DNA of 64,000 bases from Cystobasidium ongulense (lineage: Eukaryota > Basidiomycota > Cystobasidiomycetes > Cystobasidiales > Cystobasidiaceae). The notes beneath the pieces were generated by a model, which was given only the letters and a program-made list of their open reading frames with translations, had not been told where the DNA came from and did no database searches. Shown here piece by piece: positions 13,805 to 23,743 of this stretch. The stretch covers positions 1,784,975-1,848,974 of the forward strand of contig BQUP01000003.1 in the NCBI GenBank assembly GCA_022835595.1, written 5' to 3'. Each line of letters opens with the position of its first letter. Positions within the stretch are counted from its first letter, which is position 1. The position numbers and the translations under genes are program-made.

Positions 13805-16025
13805 TCAAAGATCGTAGGCTTCCCATACTTCCGCCTTGCCTTTGGCTTCTGTATCATCATCCGCAACTTTAGCCTCCCAGTCGCCCTGGACAGCTGCTGG
13901 TGAATCATGTGCAGGTGCACTGCGCCCACCGAGCAGATTCGTGAGCAATTCTTGGACCATTGTAGCGGAAGCCTGCTTGAAAACATCAGGGTAAGCTTTG
14001 GTTGGGCCGCGAGTGACGAACCTGCTAATCCGCAAGTGTACTAAGACGGTAACAAGACTCACTTCCTTTGATCTACCAGGAGGACCTGGTCTACTTCGAC
14101 CCGCGTAAGGATCACGATCGAATTGGACTTTTCGGCCTAGCAATTTCTCTAGCAGAACCTTCTGCGGATCGGCTTTTTGTCTCGCTGATGCTTCTTCAGC
14201 CTAGCGTTTACCTTGAATTTCGTCTAGAAATGCTCGAAGTTCTCGTTCATCCATCTGCGAGAGCTGGAATTTGTCACGAAGGCGAAAGGAAAGTGGTCAG
14301 TTCGAGAGTGGGTTGCAATTTGAAGGCTTCGCAAAGACTTACTGCTCGAGCCTGTGCTTTGCGCTCTGCCTCGTGCTTAGTCCTGTCCAGTATAGCACGT
14401 AAGATGGAGACATCTTTCTCACGGCGATATCGCTAGCGTATATACAGGAAGGTAAGCAAGATCAAAGGGACACAGTATAATTCACATGCCTTGGTGAAAG
14501 ACCTACCTTGCGACTGTCTTCCATTTGGCGTCTCATGAGCTGCTCTCGATCAGATAGCATCCTACGAACAATGCAGCATTTCCCGGTAGCAGTGATGAGG
14601 ACTACATTATCATCATTGATATTCTGCGATAACTCAGTCTTGAATTTGAAGTCGATGATCGCATTCGCTTTTCTGCGACGTGCTTGTCCGACTGCTTTAT
14701 CTATCGCTTCCTGACGCACCATTTTTGACAGCTCGAAAGCATTCTGTAATTCTTCTGGGGACTCGTCATAGGAAAGTAGGCTGAAGTATAGGCGAAAGGG
14801 GACAGCATGGCGTGAGCCGTCTTGTACCAGTACGCCCACAAGTGAATCGACATCTCACGATCTGGGGACGACTACCTTGAACGTGCCTAACTTTTCAACT
14901 ATCCGAAAGCCGGGAACTGTTGCAACAATGCATACCGAGCGTTGAGAAGACAGCCGTATCAGTTTCTCCAACAGCCGATGAACGGAAAACTCATTCACCG
15001 TGTTCGGTAGTACAAACGACTACATCGACCTTGGCCCTTGCGGCACGGAGCTCGTCATAGCTGGTGTTGTGATTCCAAGGTGATGCAACAGCTTGTTTCC
15101 AGTCGTCCTCGCCGTCTTCGTCGCTTTCGTCTTCACTGCCATTCTCCTCTTCACTGCTGCTTTCAAAGTGGACTCCTTGAGATCTGAAAGAATCGTTCCA
15201 TTTCCTCAATCCGCTCTTTTCCTTCTTTCCTTTGCCTTTCTTGTTCTTCTTATACCTTTTCTTATCTTTTGGGGCGCGTCGTTCGAGCTCAATTTGTTTC
15301 TGTCTGAAAGCAAGTTGCATTTGCTTAAACATCTGCTCACGTTGAATGTTATAATGGCTTTCTAATTCTTGTCTCATGCGCTTTCGTTCAGCTTCGGACA
15401 GTACATCTCCATAATCGGCCGCTTCGTGATAGTCGGGATAAGCAGTAAACATTGGGGCATGGGCACCAGGAGCGCTTGACGGCCGCGCTATATATCCCGA
15501 GTTGCGTCGTATCAAGCCAGATTCTCTACGAGGACCCAAGGTCAGTACTGACGAGCGGACCTTGCAATCTGCTTGCTGGCACCTCTGTTCTTCGCGTAGT
15601 TTCAGCGCGTCTACTTGAGATTGCAGAGTATCGAGTCTATAGGAGGCGGGGTAGAGAAGGAGAGAGCCTGAGGTCAGCCATTATACATCGCAAGGAATGG
15701 CTAAAGCGCTCACTTGTGCTCTGCATCCGCCATAACTCTTGCTGAAACCTAAGGTGTGCGGTGTGGCGTAGCATCAGCTCGACGCTCAGACGGAGGGCGA
15801 GACACGACGCACGCTCTTGACCAGAGGTGTCAGTGACATGGGCGGGGCGAGCGATGATGGTCTGGCGCTCCTTCTGCCGCTGGGTGTAGGCGGTGGTGGT
15901 GGTGATGTTGCTGCTGCATCTGACGCCTTGGACTCGGAGTCTGCCATTCCGCCCTGCTTGAACTGAGGGAACGTCGAAGTAGGAGGAGAGGGAAGAAAGA
16001 AGGATGCATCGTCTGTCCAAGGCAT
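13805..16025 (-). CDS. coiled-coil protein with a possible YbjQ-like domain (function unknown)
   Basis: Proposed start MPWTDDASFF (ATG ending at 16025), then a Pro/Ser-rich N-terminus, and short exons forming a coiled coil (HKLDTLQSQVDALKLREEQR). A basic stretch follows (KKRYKKNKKGKGKK, near 15250), then an acidic SSSEEENGSEDESDEDGE tract (near 15130). A later block reads VPGFRIVEKLGTFK (near 14890), then RQEAIDKAVGQARRRKANAI with IIDFKFKTELSQ, and ends VVLITATGKCCIV (14560–14720). The order VPGFRIVE–long helix–ANAI–beta strand resembles the small bacterial YbjQ fold; this is a by-eye match. Further helical exons end in VWEAYDL at 13805. At least one exon border near 14850 is unresolved. The gene sits between the two orphan paralogues on the opposite strand. 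Confidence 0.55.
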
Positions 16026-16726
16026 CTTCGACAACTCTGGTCGTTCCTGGTTCGTCCCTGTGTCGCGTGCTGCATGTGTGCAGCTTGTTCGACAAAAGCA
16101 ACGACGTTCTTTATCTGCTGGAACTCGCAACGACGACGACAACTGCCTCTCTGCGACGGCAAGGGCTTAGTCATGTAGCAGCCTATCGATGATGTTTCAA
16201 GAGCATTGCGAGCTGCTGAGCTTTGACGTTGCTTTGTGCAAGAGCTGAGCTGCGAGGCCAGAAAGCATGGCATGCTGTGTGCGAAAGTGCCAAATGTGGT
16301 CGCAAATATTGACAGAGCAGGCTCGAAGGAGAGGTGATGATGCTATGTCAAGAGCAGGTCGTCTTCTTCTCCACTGCTGTCTCATTACTGCTCGGACAAT
16401 TTTCACTTCAGGGCAGAGATGGCTCAGCCCGCAAACAGAAAGAACTTGCGATGATACCCAACTTCCTCCAACACACTTCGGTTTCTGACTCCTGCCGGTA
16501 ACGCGAGATCTCACTGTCGAGCAGCGCAAATTGCGTTAGGCCTGCCGTCAGATTGTCGGGTCAGTACAGTATGCCATGTCAGTAAAGCAGGTGATGTTAT
16601 ACCAGGTGATACGAAAGTGTTGTCGCATGAGAGCAGTAAGGTCATTCATATCCTCATCTTGTCTTCTTTATTCTTACTTGGCTCGAACAACCCCTGGAAC
16701 GGCTGTACAAGAGTGCGTTCAGAGCT
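16026..16726. other. divergent intergenic region upstream of orphan gene B
   Basis: About 700 bases between the minus-strand coiled-coil gene and orphan gene B. It holds the 12-base sequence GTCAGTACAGTA at 16560–16571, also present upstream of paralogue A, and a nearby CATGTCA also echoed upstream of A. No other gene is visible; the coiled-coil gene might have an extra 5' exon here. Confidence 0.45.
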
Positions 16727-18084
16727 ATGAACAACGACAATAGACCACGAAACGCTGTCTGCATTGGAAATTACACGATAGTGGACTTTGTAAGAACAGG
16801 GATTACCGTCATATCTGTTCTAACACGAGGTCTGACGCTGACTTCCTATATCCAGTGTGACGCTCCGCCGTATGAGAGGGACCCGCAGCGGCCTGGCCGC
16901 ATCCCTCTTGGACTACATGAGGCCCCTCTCCTTTGTGACCCAGAATGGCAGCGCTATTACGTGTTGCAAGGGAAAGCCAGGGAAGAATGTGGGGTATCGT
17001 AAGGTCGCAGAAGAAAGTGCAATCACCATGGGCTGGGCTAACATAGCGCTAAACACTCAAAACACGCAAATCTACGCAATGCGTGGCTCACAATATCCGC
17101 CTCCTTTACACCTTGCTGCATGTTTCCATATGCTATACGGCTAGCAGTCGGGTTTTCGCTTTGCAACTCTGTCGATGCTCGTACTTCAACATGCAAAACA
17201 CACCTTTTGCGCAAAAATTAGCGTCGCCAAGCTTCTGGTTGTCCCGCGAGTTGCCAGCGTACGGATTAATTTTATCAGCTCCCAGCTACGAGTACATCTT
17301 GGTGCGATTGTTTGTCCCTCTTCCAAAAGCTTTGGCCCGTTGTCGCCGGTTTGCAACTAGTCCAGTAGCGGAGCGTATATTGCTGGAAGACTACGCAAAG
17401 GCAGGGCTGGACAATCCCGACAATGCAGACCTAGCAAATTTAGAAAATTCATATCGCCTGAAACGGTGTGAAGGGATGCTGGAAGCGGTCGGCGAAACAC
17501 TGACCGCAATTTGGGCTTTTGCTGAGGCGCGCCATCTTGATCTCCGAGACCTGGGTGACGATTATAGCTCCCCGTCTGAGGTATTGATGGATCATTTGCT
17601 AGCCTTTCGACAGGCAATGGTTGATTTCAACACGCCTGAGACTGAAGAAAGTGAAGAACCTGAAGAAACCGAAGAAATTGAAGAAATCAAAGAAACTGAA
17701 GAAAGTGAAGAAACCGGAGAAACCGAAAAGACTGAAGAAACCGAAGAAACCGCAGAAACCGCAGAAAGTGAAGAAGCTGAAGAAATTGAAAAAACTGAAG
17801 AAACTGAAGAAACTGAAGAAACTGAGGAAAATGATGGAGGAACCGTAGAAAGTGAAGAATCTGAAGAGGAAGAAGAGGAGTATAGTGACGCTCGGAAAGA
17901 GGCAGCTTACGGTCGTATGACTCAAGCAATAACTGATACCGAAGAAATGATATGGAGGGTCCTGGACGACACAAACGAACAATTTTGGGCACAATGGCCT
18001 TTGCCTACACAAGCACAATTAGAAGCTGCAGCAAAGCAGAAGACTGGCGCGGCCGCTGTGCCATGTGACATCTGCGCCATATGA
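16727..18084 (+). CDS. orphan-family protein B with Glu/Thr repeat insert (unknown function)
   Basis: Paralogue of the gene at 12395. Exons 16727–16789, 16856–16998 and 17148–18084 have GT–AG ends and consistent phases, giving about 380 residues. Conserved blocks in this copy are LCDPEWQRYYVLQG, FALQLCRCSY, YILVRLFVPLP, DLANLENSYRL, TAIWAFAEARHLDLRDLG, VLMDHLLAFRQAMVDFNTP, FWAQWPLPTQAQ and the C-terminal PCDIC. The extra length against A is almost entirely an acidic repeat of about 80 residues (ETEESEE-type units, 17638–17880) inserted just after the FNTP block. As in A there is no signal peptide or membrane helix, and the function is unknown. Exon 2 retains clear nucleotide similarity to A (around CTTTGTGACCCAGAATGG), so the duplication is not very old. 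An alternative single-exon start at 17083 would lose the conserved exon 1–2 blocks and is less likely. Confidence 0.65.
17638..17880 (+). repeat. GAAGAAACTGAA-type coding repeat (Glu/Thr-rich)
   Basis: Degenerate 6/9/12-base units built on GAAGAAACT/GAAGAAAGT encode runs of E-T-E-E and E-S-E-E in orphan protein B. The tract keeps the reading frame throughout and is missing from paralogue A, consistent with expansion by slippage after the duplication. Confidence 0.85.
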
Positions 18085-18923
18085 AGCCAGCATGGACCAG
18101 GTGCCTTGAGCATTGAAAGCTCGAAGCAGCAGGCGCGGCTAGGAGAGTTGACGAAAATTGACCAGCAGTGTAAAACTTGCTATCAGGATAGGATGGGATG
18201 ATCATATGCGCAAGGGGAATTTGTGTTGTATTGGGTACTTGAATGAATTGACTTATTGTGCCTGAAATGATAAGATACAGAGGGGCCATCTGGAGGCTGG
18301 TGACTTCGACTTTGTTGCTGCTACATCTGAGCTGGACAACTGAGGCAAGAGCCCGGCCAACTCAGCTTGTGCTGAGCTAGCTTGCGATGTGTCATCCCAT
18401 TACACATTTGTAACAGAATTTGATAGCCCACGGTGCGAATCGCTGGATTGACTATGCAATCAGTCAGCTAGACAAATGCACATAGTAGTACCACAACCAT
18501 CTTCGTTTTGTGTGTCTGATTATCTCAGCGTGTTTGTCGCACGCCATATTCAACCTTCCGTCGTGCGCAAGCAACACCTAAATTATGCCAATTATGCCAG
18601 TGACATCGCTTCCGCTATTTAGGCAGCTGGTGTAGGCACCGTAGCCAGGTAGGCGATATGGGTGCCCAGACACATACGTAGGTAGCCGTGCTTCATATAG
18701 CGATGGTACCGGCCACACTCAAACCGTCAGCTAGATAGCCACGCATAGTAAAGTCTTCTCATTCACGCTGGACCGTGATGTGACAGGCAGGCTATTGATC
18801 TTCTTGTTCATTCGCTAGCATGCAGACCTTCCATGATGTACATTATCTTGAAACGACATCATATTATACAATTTGCATAAAACAGAACGATCCCTCCAGT
18901 TCAGGCAGTGAGACTGTCGTCTT
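18085..18923. other. intergenic, nothing recognised
   Basis: About 840 bases between the 3' ends of orphan gene B (plus) and the mitochondrial uL13 gene (minus). No coding region of gene-like quality, RNA gene or clear repeat is seen. Confidence 0.4.
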
Positions 18924-19606
18924 CTAATTGGCTTCTGTAGCTCGTTGTTGCTCCCGTTCAAGATCGAAGGCCTTCAGGTCGTATCTTTTGAGAATGTTCT
19001 GCTCATACGGGTGTTCTGCGTCCGGAAAGATGAGGAGTCGGTCTAACCGCCGGTCTCGTAACGTGTTCTTGGGCAACATCCCTGAAACAGCCTTCCTGAT
19101 GATCTATAAATTCGGACCAGAAATGTCAGCCCGAGAAAACTACGTCAAGTCATAGATAGCTTCTGTATTTACCTCCTCTGGCTTCCTCTCCATCATCCGT
19201 GCATAAGGTACCTTCTTCAATCCACCGGGGAATTGCGAATGGCTGTAGTAGATCTTCTGTTCCGCCTTTTTGCCTGTCACTTTGACTTGTCTTGCATTCG
19301 TTACGACAATGTAGTCACCGCAGTCGGCTGACAATTTGGCAATCACAGTCAGCTATAGGTCTAGGCCGCCTACATATGTGCGATTTCGAGTTGACTTGCT
19401 CGCAGGGTCGTATATCGGCTTGTGTTTGCCCATCAAGAGCAGCGCTATCCGGACAGAGAGTCTACCGAGGACCTCTCCTGACGCATCGTAATGATGCCAC
19501 ACTCTCGCATAAGCCAGTGATGTCTGTGTGTTCATCCCGGGTGTCAGTCCAGCTGAATCTCACAAAGACTTCTATCCAAGCTTACGTTTCCGATAGCCTG
19601 CGACAT
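18924..19606 (-). CDS. MRPL23: mitochondrial large-subunit ribosomal protein uL13m
   Basis: Component of the mitochondrial 54S/large ribosomal subunit. The first exon is tiny (MSQAIGN, 19606–19586). The next reads [20 protein letters not shown] then [20 protein letters not shown]. The third carries [20 protein letters not shown] and [15 protein letters not shown]. The last gives [19 protein letters not shown] and ends [11 protein letters not shown] with TAG at 18924. The core HxxDA-GxxLGRL, KPxY, DCGDxVVVxNA, G-KxxxKxYYxHSxxPGG and GMLPKN motifs are those of the uL13 family. Without a cytosolic-type extension and with this C-terminal length it fits the mitochondrial protein. It lies next to another mitochondrial ribosome gene, the Rsm22 homologue. 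Confidence 0.88.
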
Positions 19607-20016
19607 GCTGAGCGGCAGTCACAGGTCGTGCGAAGGCGCTTCTGTCACTCGTTGAACTGTTTACTAGTTTCGTGTTGAGGTTGATGCTGCGTCAACTCGC
19701 AAAGGCCTGAAATGCTTCAAGTCGTCAAAACTTCTCGATCACGCTCTTTGACGAAAGTCGAGTCTTGCTTATTCGGAACAGCAGGCGTGAGTAGTAGTGG
19801 TTACTTGGGACAACAAGCTGGCTGCCGTACTTTGATACTCAAAGCTACATTGGTGCTTGTATTCGCGCCACTCGTAAAAGTATACTACCAACCGACCCCC
19901 GAATCTCAAACGGATGCGGCATAGCGAGAATAATACAGACACAAAATGGTAAACAGATGCAATATCCTAGTCCATCTGGCCCCTCAGAATGATGAGATGA
20001 GACAGTCCTCACGCTA
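19607..20016. other. intergenic, uL13m promoter region
   Basis: About 410 bases between the uL13m start and the stop of the Rsm22 gene, both minus strand. It must contain the uL13m promoter; no site is recognised. Confidence 0.4.
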
Positions 20017-21852
20017 TCACCGACTTAATCCTTGCTTCTTTTTCTGACTTTTTTCCGCATTATAGTGCGGAAAGAGATCACCCCAGTGGCTTTTCCTCGC
20101 ATCGTAGTACTCCTGTTTACCATGAGATTTGGCTACAGTGAAACGCTCGATATCGCCAGAAGGACAGCAAGCATCGAGAATGACGTGTCCTCCTCGTTTC
20201 AGAGGTGGCACGACCAATCTAGGCCATTGCGTTTCCGTTGTTGGTCTCTCCCCTCTCTTCAGGACAAAGTAGCTATAGGAATTTCTCTCTTCGCCAATAC
20301 CTGAGTGTTTGGTCTTGCGTAGAAACGCAGGCCTTTGCACTGTTGGGAAGCAGCGTCAGTGAAGAGTTGCGTAGATCATAATTCACGTTGGCCAACCTTT
20401 CTGAGAGAAGTTGCAAAAGTCTCGTGTCTTGTGAAGCGGGCAAACACCATCATGTGGGCACTGAAGGTAGAGGACGAAATCTCAGCGCCTGGGACTGCTA
20501 GTAGGTGCGGACCTCCTTACCGGAGCCACGATGTAGCAGCCCTGTCCATCCGCAAATGCCAGCTTGGCTTGCTCGGAACCTTCAGCATAGTAGGTGAGGC
20601 CATCAAGCTCCAAAATATCTTCGTCTTCTTCAGTAACTTCTTTAGTCACAACAGTGACGCTCTCGTTTGTCACGGTTTCAACGGCTGCTCGTTCGTGCTT
20701 GCCTAGTCGAAGTAGCTGTTCTCTTGCAGTGGCGACGATGTCAAATCCTCGAGGTGTGCCTCTGTCAATGACGACAATGACTTCCGCACCACTTTCCCAA
20801 AGATCAGCAACGACTTCTCTGCGCGCTTTATCGCTGGGTAGATCCCCTAGAGTATAAGCTGCAACCGCCATCGTCTCGCTATCTGGAATATCGGGAAAGG
20901 TTGATGTGATCGTTTCTTGCAAACCTGGACTACCTATTAACGTTTGAAAAAGTTTTGTCCGCAATGATGGCGCAGGTATTTGAGCGAGCAGAACGGACGA
21001 GATAGCCTGCATCGCCCTTGACGAGTCCAGGCCAACGTAGTGAAGATGCTGGTCCGGCCATACTTGATGCGACGCACTACAAAGAAAACCCATTCATCTC
21101 ATGAGCATGCGAAGCGGGCTAGCAGTTTTTCAGAAGGATTTGCAGCTCTCACAGTGCTGCAGTCCCCAATCCAGCACCCCAGTCAACGATTTTCTTTGGC
21201 ATCCACGGTTGACCATCTTCGTCAGGTTGCAGCGACAAGCGTTTCTGAGCTTCGGAGAGTACGGCCAGGGTTGAAGCGTATATCCCAGGCATGACTCCAG
21301 ACGCATATGCAAGAGCAGTATTGCCATCTAGAAACGGTATTTGTGGCAACTTGTTGTCGCTTGCATGGGGCATTGCTCTTTTACCTTTCTGCCCATACGC
21401 CGTGGCGCTCGTGGACCGAAAGTAGTCATATAGCTTCAATGCTTTCTGTCGTATCTGTGGCTTGTCCGCACCTGCGTGCATGTAAGTACGAGTATATAGT
21501 ATAAGTGTCAGAAATCTTTGTCGATCATGCCTCGAAACCTGCGAATGAGAAGTATCGCGAATGTACCTTCAACCAAGCGAGACACAGCCAGCTGTAGCTC
21601 AGCAGGCAGCTCTACCATTCCTATTCTTGACGTTCCATCTTCTGCTGCTTGTGACCGCCGCCGCCGGGATGCTTCAGGCTCGTCTAGCTCTTCTTCTGCG
21701 ATGTATGCCTCGCCGGTCGCTTCTTGAGACGGCGACGGTACAATGTATGCTGGAATGGAAGACGCACAGCCGCTGACGCTCGCTGTCACGTGTGCATTGT
21801 GCTGGCAGGTTCTAGAAACTGCGCTGAATGCACGGACAGCTGAGGAGCGCAT
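20017..21852 (-). CDS. RSM22: Rsm22/METTL17-type mitochondrial ribosomal small-subunit assembly methyltransferase homologue
   Basis: Rsm22-family proteins carry a methyltransferase fold and are needed for maturation of the mitochondrial small ribosomal subunit. The start [15 protein letters not shown] (ATG ending at 21852) has a typical mitochondrial presequence. Exon 2 carries [39 protein letters not shown] and the methyltransferase glycine motif [11 protein letters not shown]. Exon 3 has [31 protein letters not shown] and [20 protein letters not shown]. The C-terminal part has the family signature [20 protein letters not shown] with [20 protein letters not shown], including cysteines of the type that hold an iron–sulfur cluster in METTL17. 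It lies directly beside uL13m. Confidence 0.88.
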
Positions 21853-22000
21853 GATTGATCCGATGGGTATGGATACAAGAAGCATGCATGTCGAAGAAAA
21901 CGTGACCGTTGGTGCGACGCCACCGCTATGCTTTGCTATGCCGTGAATATGCATTGCGGTTATGGCGGATGACAATGATACTACCGTACACAAGTGACGT

Positions 22001-23404
22001 TCAATCGAAAACAATCTTCTTACCCGCCGGCTTGGCTAAAGCCAGGTTGGACTGTGCTTCCTTTGCCTTCTTCCTGGCCTCCCAACTTGGATGAAGAGCA
22101 TTACTAACAGGTTGCTTCTTTGCTTTGGCCTCGGCGTCCGCAGCCAGCATAGCAGACATCTTCTCATTTGCACTGTCCGATTGAGCGGCAGCGCTCCATG
22201 TGCGTGATGCCTTGCCTTCGGCTGGTTTAGTAAGATTGGATTCAACACCATACACATAGCGACCCGTCTTCTTGAGATATTCAATTTCCTTCTCAGCTTT
22301 GACTCTTTGTCGTGCTTCGTCGGTATCCTTCTCGCGGTCAGATGCTTTGAGAACGTGTTTAGCATTTTTGCCGTACTTGCGTTCCCAAATCCTGCAGGAT
22401 TCCATGCATATCAGCTGTGAAGGCGCAGCCCAGTCGCAACGAACTCACGCTTGTCTCGCCCTCTGCCCTCTTCGATTCTTACGGACTGGCTTCGTATCGC
22501 CCGCTTCGTCGTCTGAATAGACTGAGCCATCGGAGTCTCCAAGCGTATAGCCGGCAGCTAGAGATGGCAAGAAAGCAGACTCTGCTGGAGGCGATGAGAC
22601 TGTAGTCTTCAACTTCTTGGCTTTCTTATTCTCAGCTTCCTTCTTGTCTTTGGATTTTGTTTTGCTGACAGTTGGAAACGAAGACGTTGAATCGCCGCTA
22701 TCGGAACCTGCGCCATCTCCGTCACTACCACTCTCTTCTCCAGAGACTGCGGCGATGCCCTCAAATTCATCATCAGGAATTGAATCTTCGGCAGACATGT
22801 GCGAGAGAGTGGTGCCACTTCCTTCCACATCGCTGTCTTCTTCAGACGATGTCTCGTCATCTTGTATTGCTGACCTCCGTGTAGCTTGGGCGGTCTCTGC
22901 AGCTTTCGCTAAATTTCGGGGAGTAAGAGCTGGTTTGTTTTTCTCTTTCTCCTGCTTCAAAGCCTTCTTCGGCGCTATTCCTGCCCGCTCGCGTAGACTT
23001 TCGAGGACTTCTTGCATACATTGTACCATGACCTTGCTCGCTAGCACTCTATTTTCAGCCTTGGCAGCTACAGAGGTACCATCCAGTTGCTTTGTGGGAT
23101 GAGAAGTCAAAAAGGTTTGCACATCAACGTTGTCTTGCAGACCAGACTTGTCCTTGCGTAATTTAGAAGACAGAGCGTTGGATGCCAAGGACTCTACATC
23201 AAGTCCCTTGAGCGTACTCAGGATATCTTCAAGTTCGGCATGTAGTTTTGATGTGCCAGCTGGTATCTCGGCTTTAGATTTATCAGACTTGATCTTCCTG
23301 ACTAGTTTCTGAATTTCGAAAGTACGAGCTTTCTTAGCTGCTCGCGTGACGAGTTGCAGGCTGTGGTGCTGCAGGTCGAGGAATTCAGAGTTTGCAGTAG
23401 ACAT
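22001..23404 (-). CDS. BUD22: Bud22/SRFBP1-family ribosome biogenesis protein
   Basis: Nucleolar factor for small-subunit pre-rRNA processing. Two exons: 23404 to about 22446, and about 22392 to 22001. The N-terminus reads LQHHSLQLVTRAAKKARTFE and QKLVRKIKS, a helical Bud22 opening, with LHAELEDILSTLKGLDVESL. The middle is acidic and Lys-rich (DEEDSD/GSGSD-like tracts and KTKSKDKKEAENKKAKK). The C-terminal exon carries IWERKYGKNAKHVLK and ends HPSWEARKKAKEAQS...KPAGKKIVFD, the hallmark Bud22 tail. It is divergent from RRB1, another ribosome assembly gene, across a 339-base shared promoter. Confidence 0.85.
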
Positions 23405-23743
23405 TTCGTGTATGCAGGCTCACCAGCTTGCCAGCTATAGAGCTAGGCTCGCCGTTCTCCTGCGTCGCTCTCTGCTTGCCCTTGTAGTTGGACTTTGTTC
23501 GCTGGCCACTCTGGCGGTTATCATCTCGCTTCCGCTTCTGGCCTGCGGTTGCCTGGGCCATGCTTGGAGCTGGTAGGACGGGTGAGGCGGTATATCAGAG
23601 AATGCTGTTGGCTTCTGTATAACCCTTCGTTCGACTGCCAGCCAGAAAAACGTGCACTTGGATCCGATCACCATTCATGAAGAAGAAGCAGGATTTTGAA
23701 CTTGCTACACTCCAATCTCACATCAACAACTATACATCTAGAC
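23405..23743. promoter_or_regulatory. bidirectional promoter shared by BUD22 and RRB1
   Basis: Only 339 bases separate the divergent start codons of two ribosome biogenesis genes, so they probably share control elements. I could not assign a specific factor-binding site. Confidence 0.55.

Noticed and set aside
17599-18018. Minus-strand frame rich in Phe (FFSFFSFF-like)
   Set aside because: It is the reverse complement of the GAAGAAACT repeat coding for Glu/Thr in orphan gene B, so the hydrophobic look is an artefact.
22617-23102. Plus-strand frame of 161 codons
   Set aside because: Antisense shadow of the acidic Ser-rich part of BUD22; no independent evidence.
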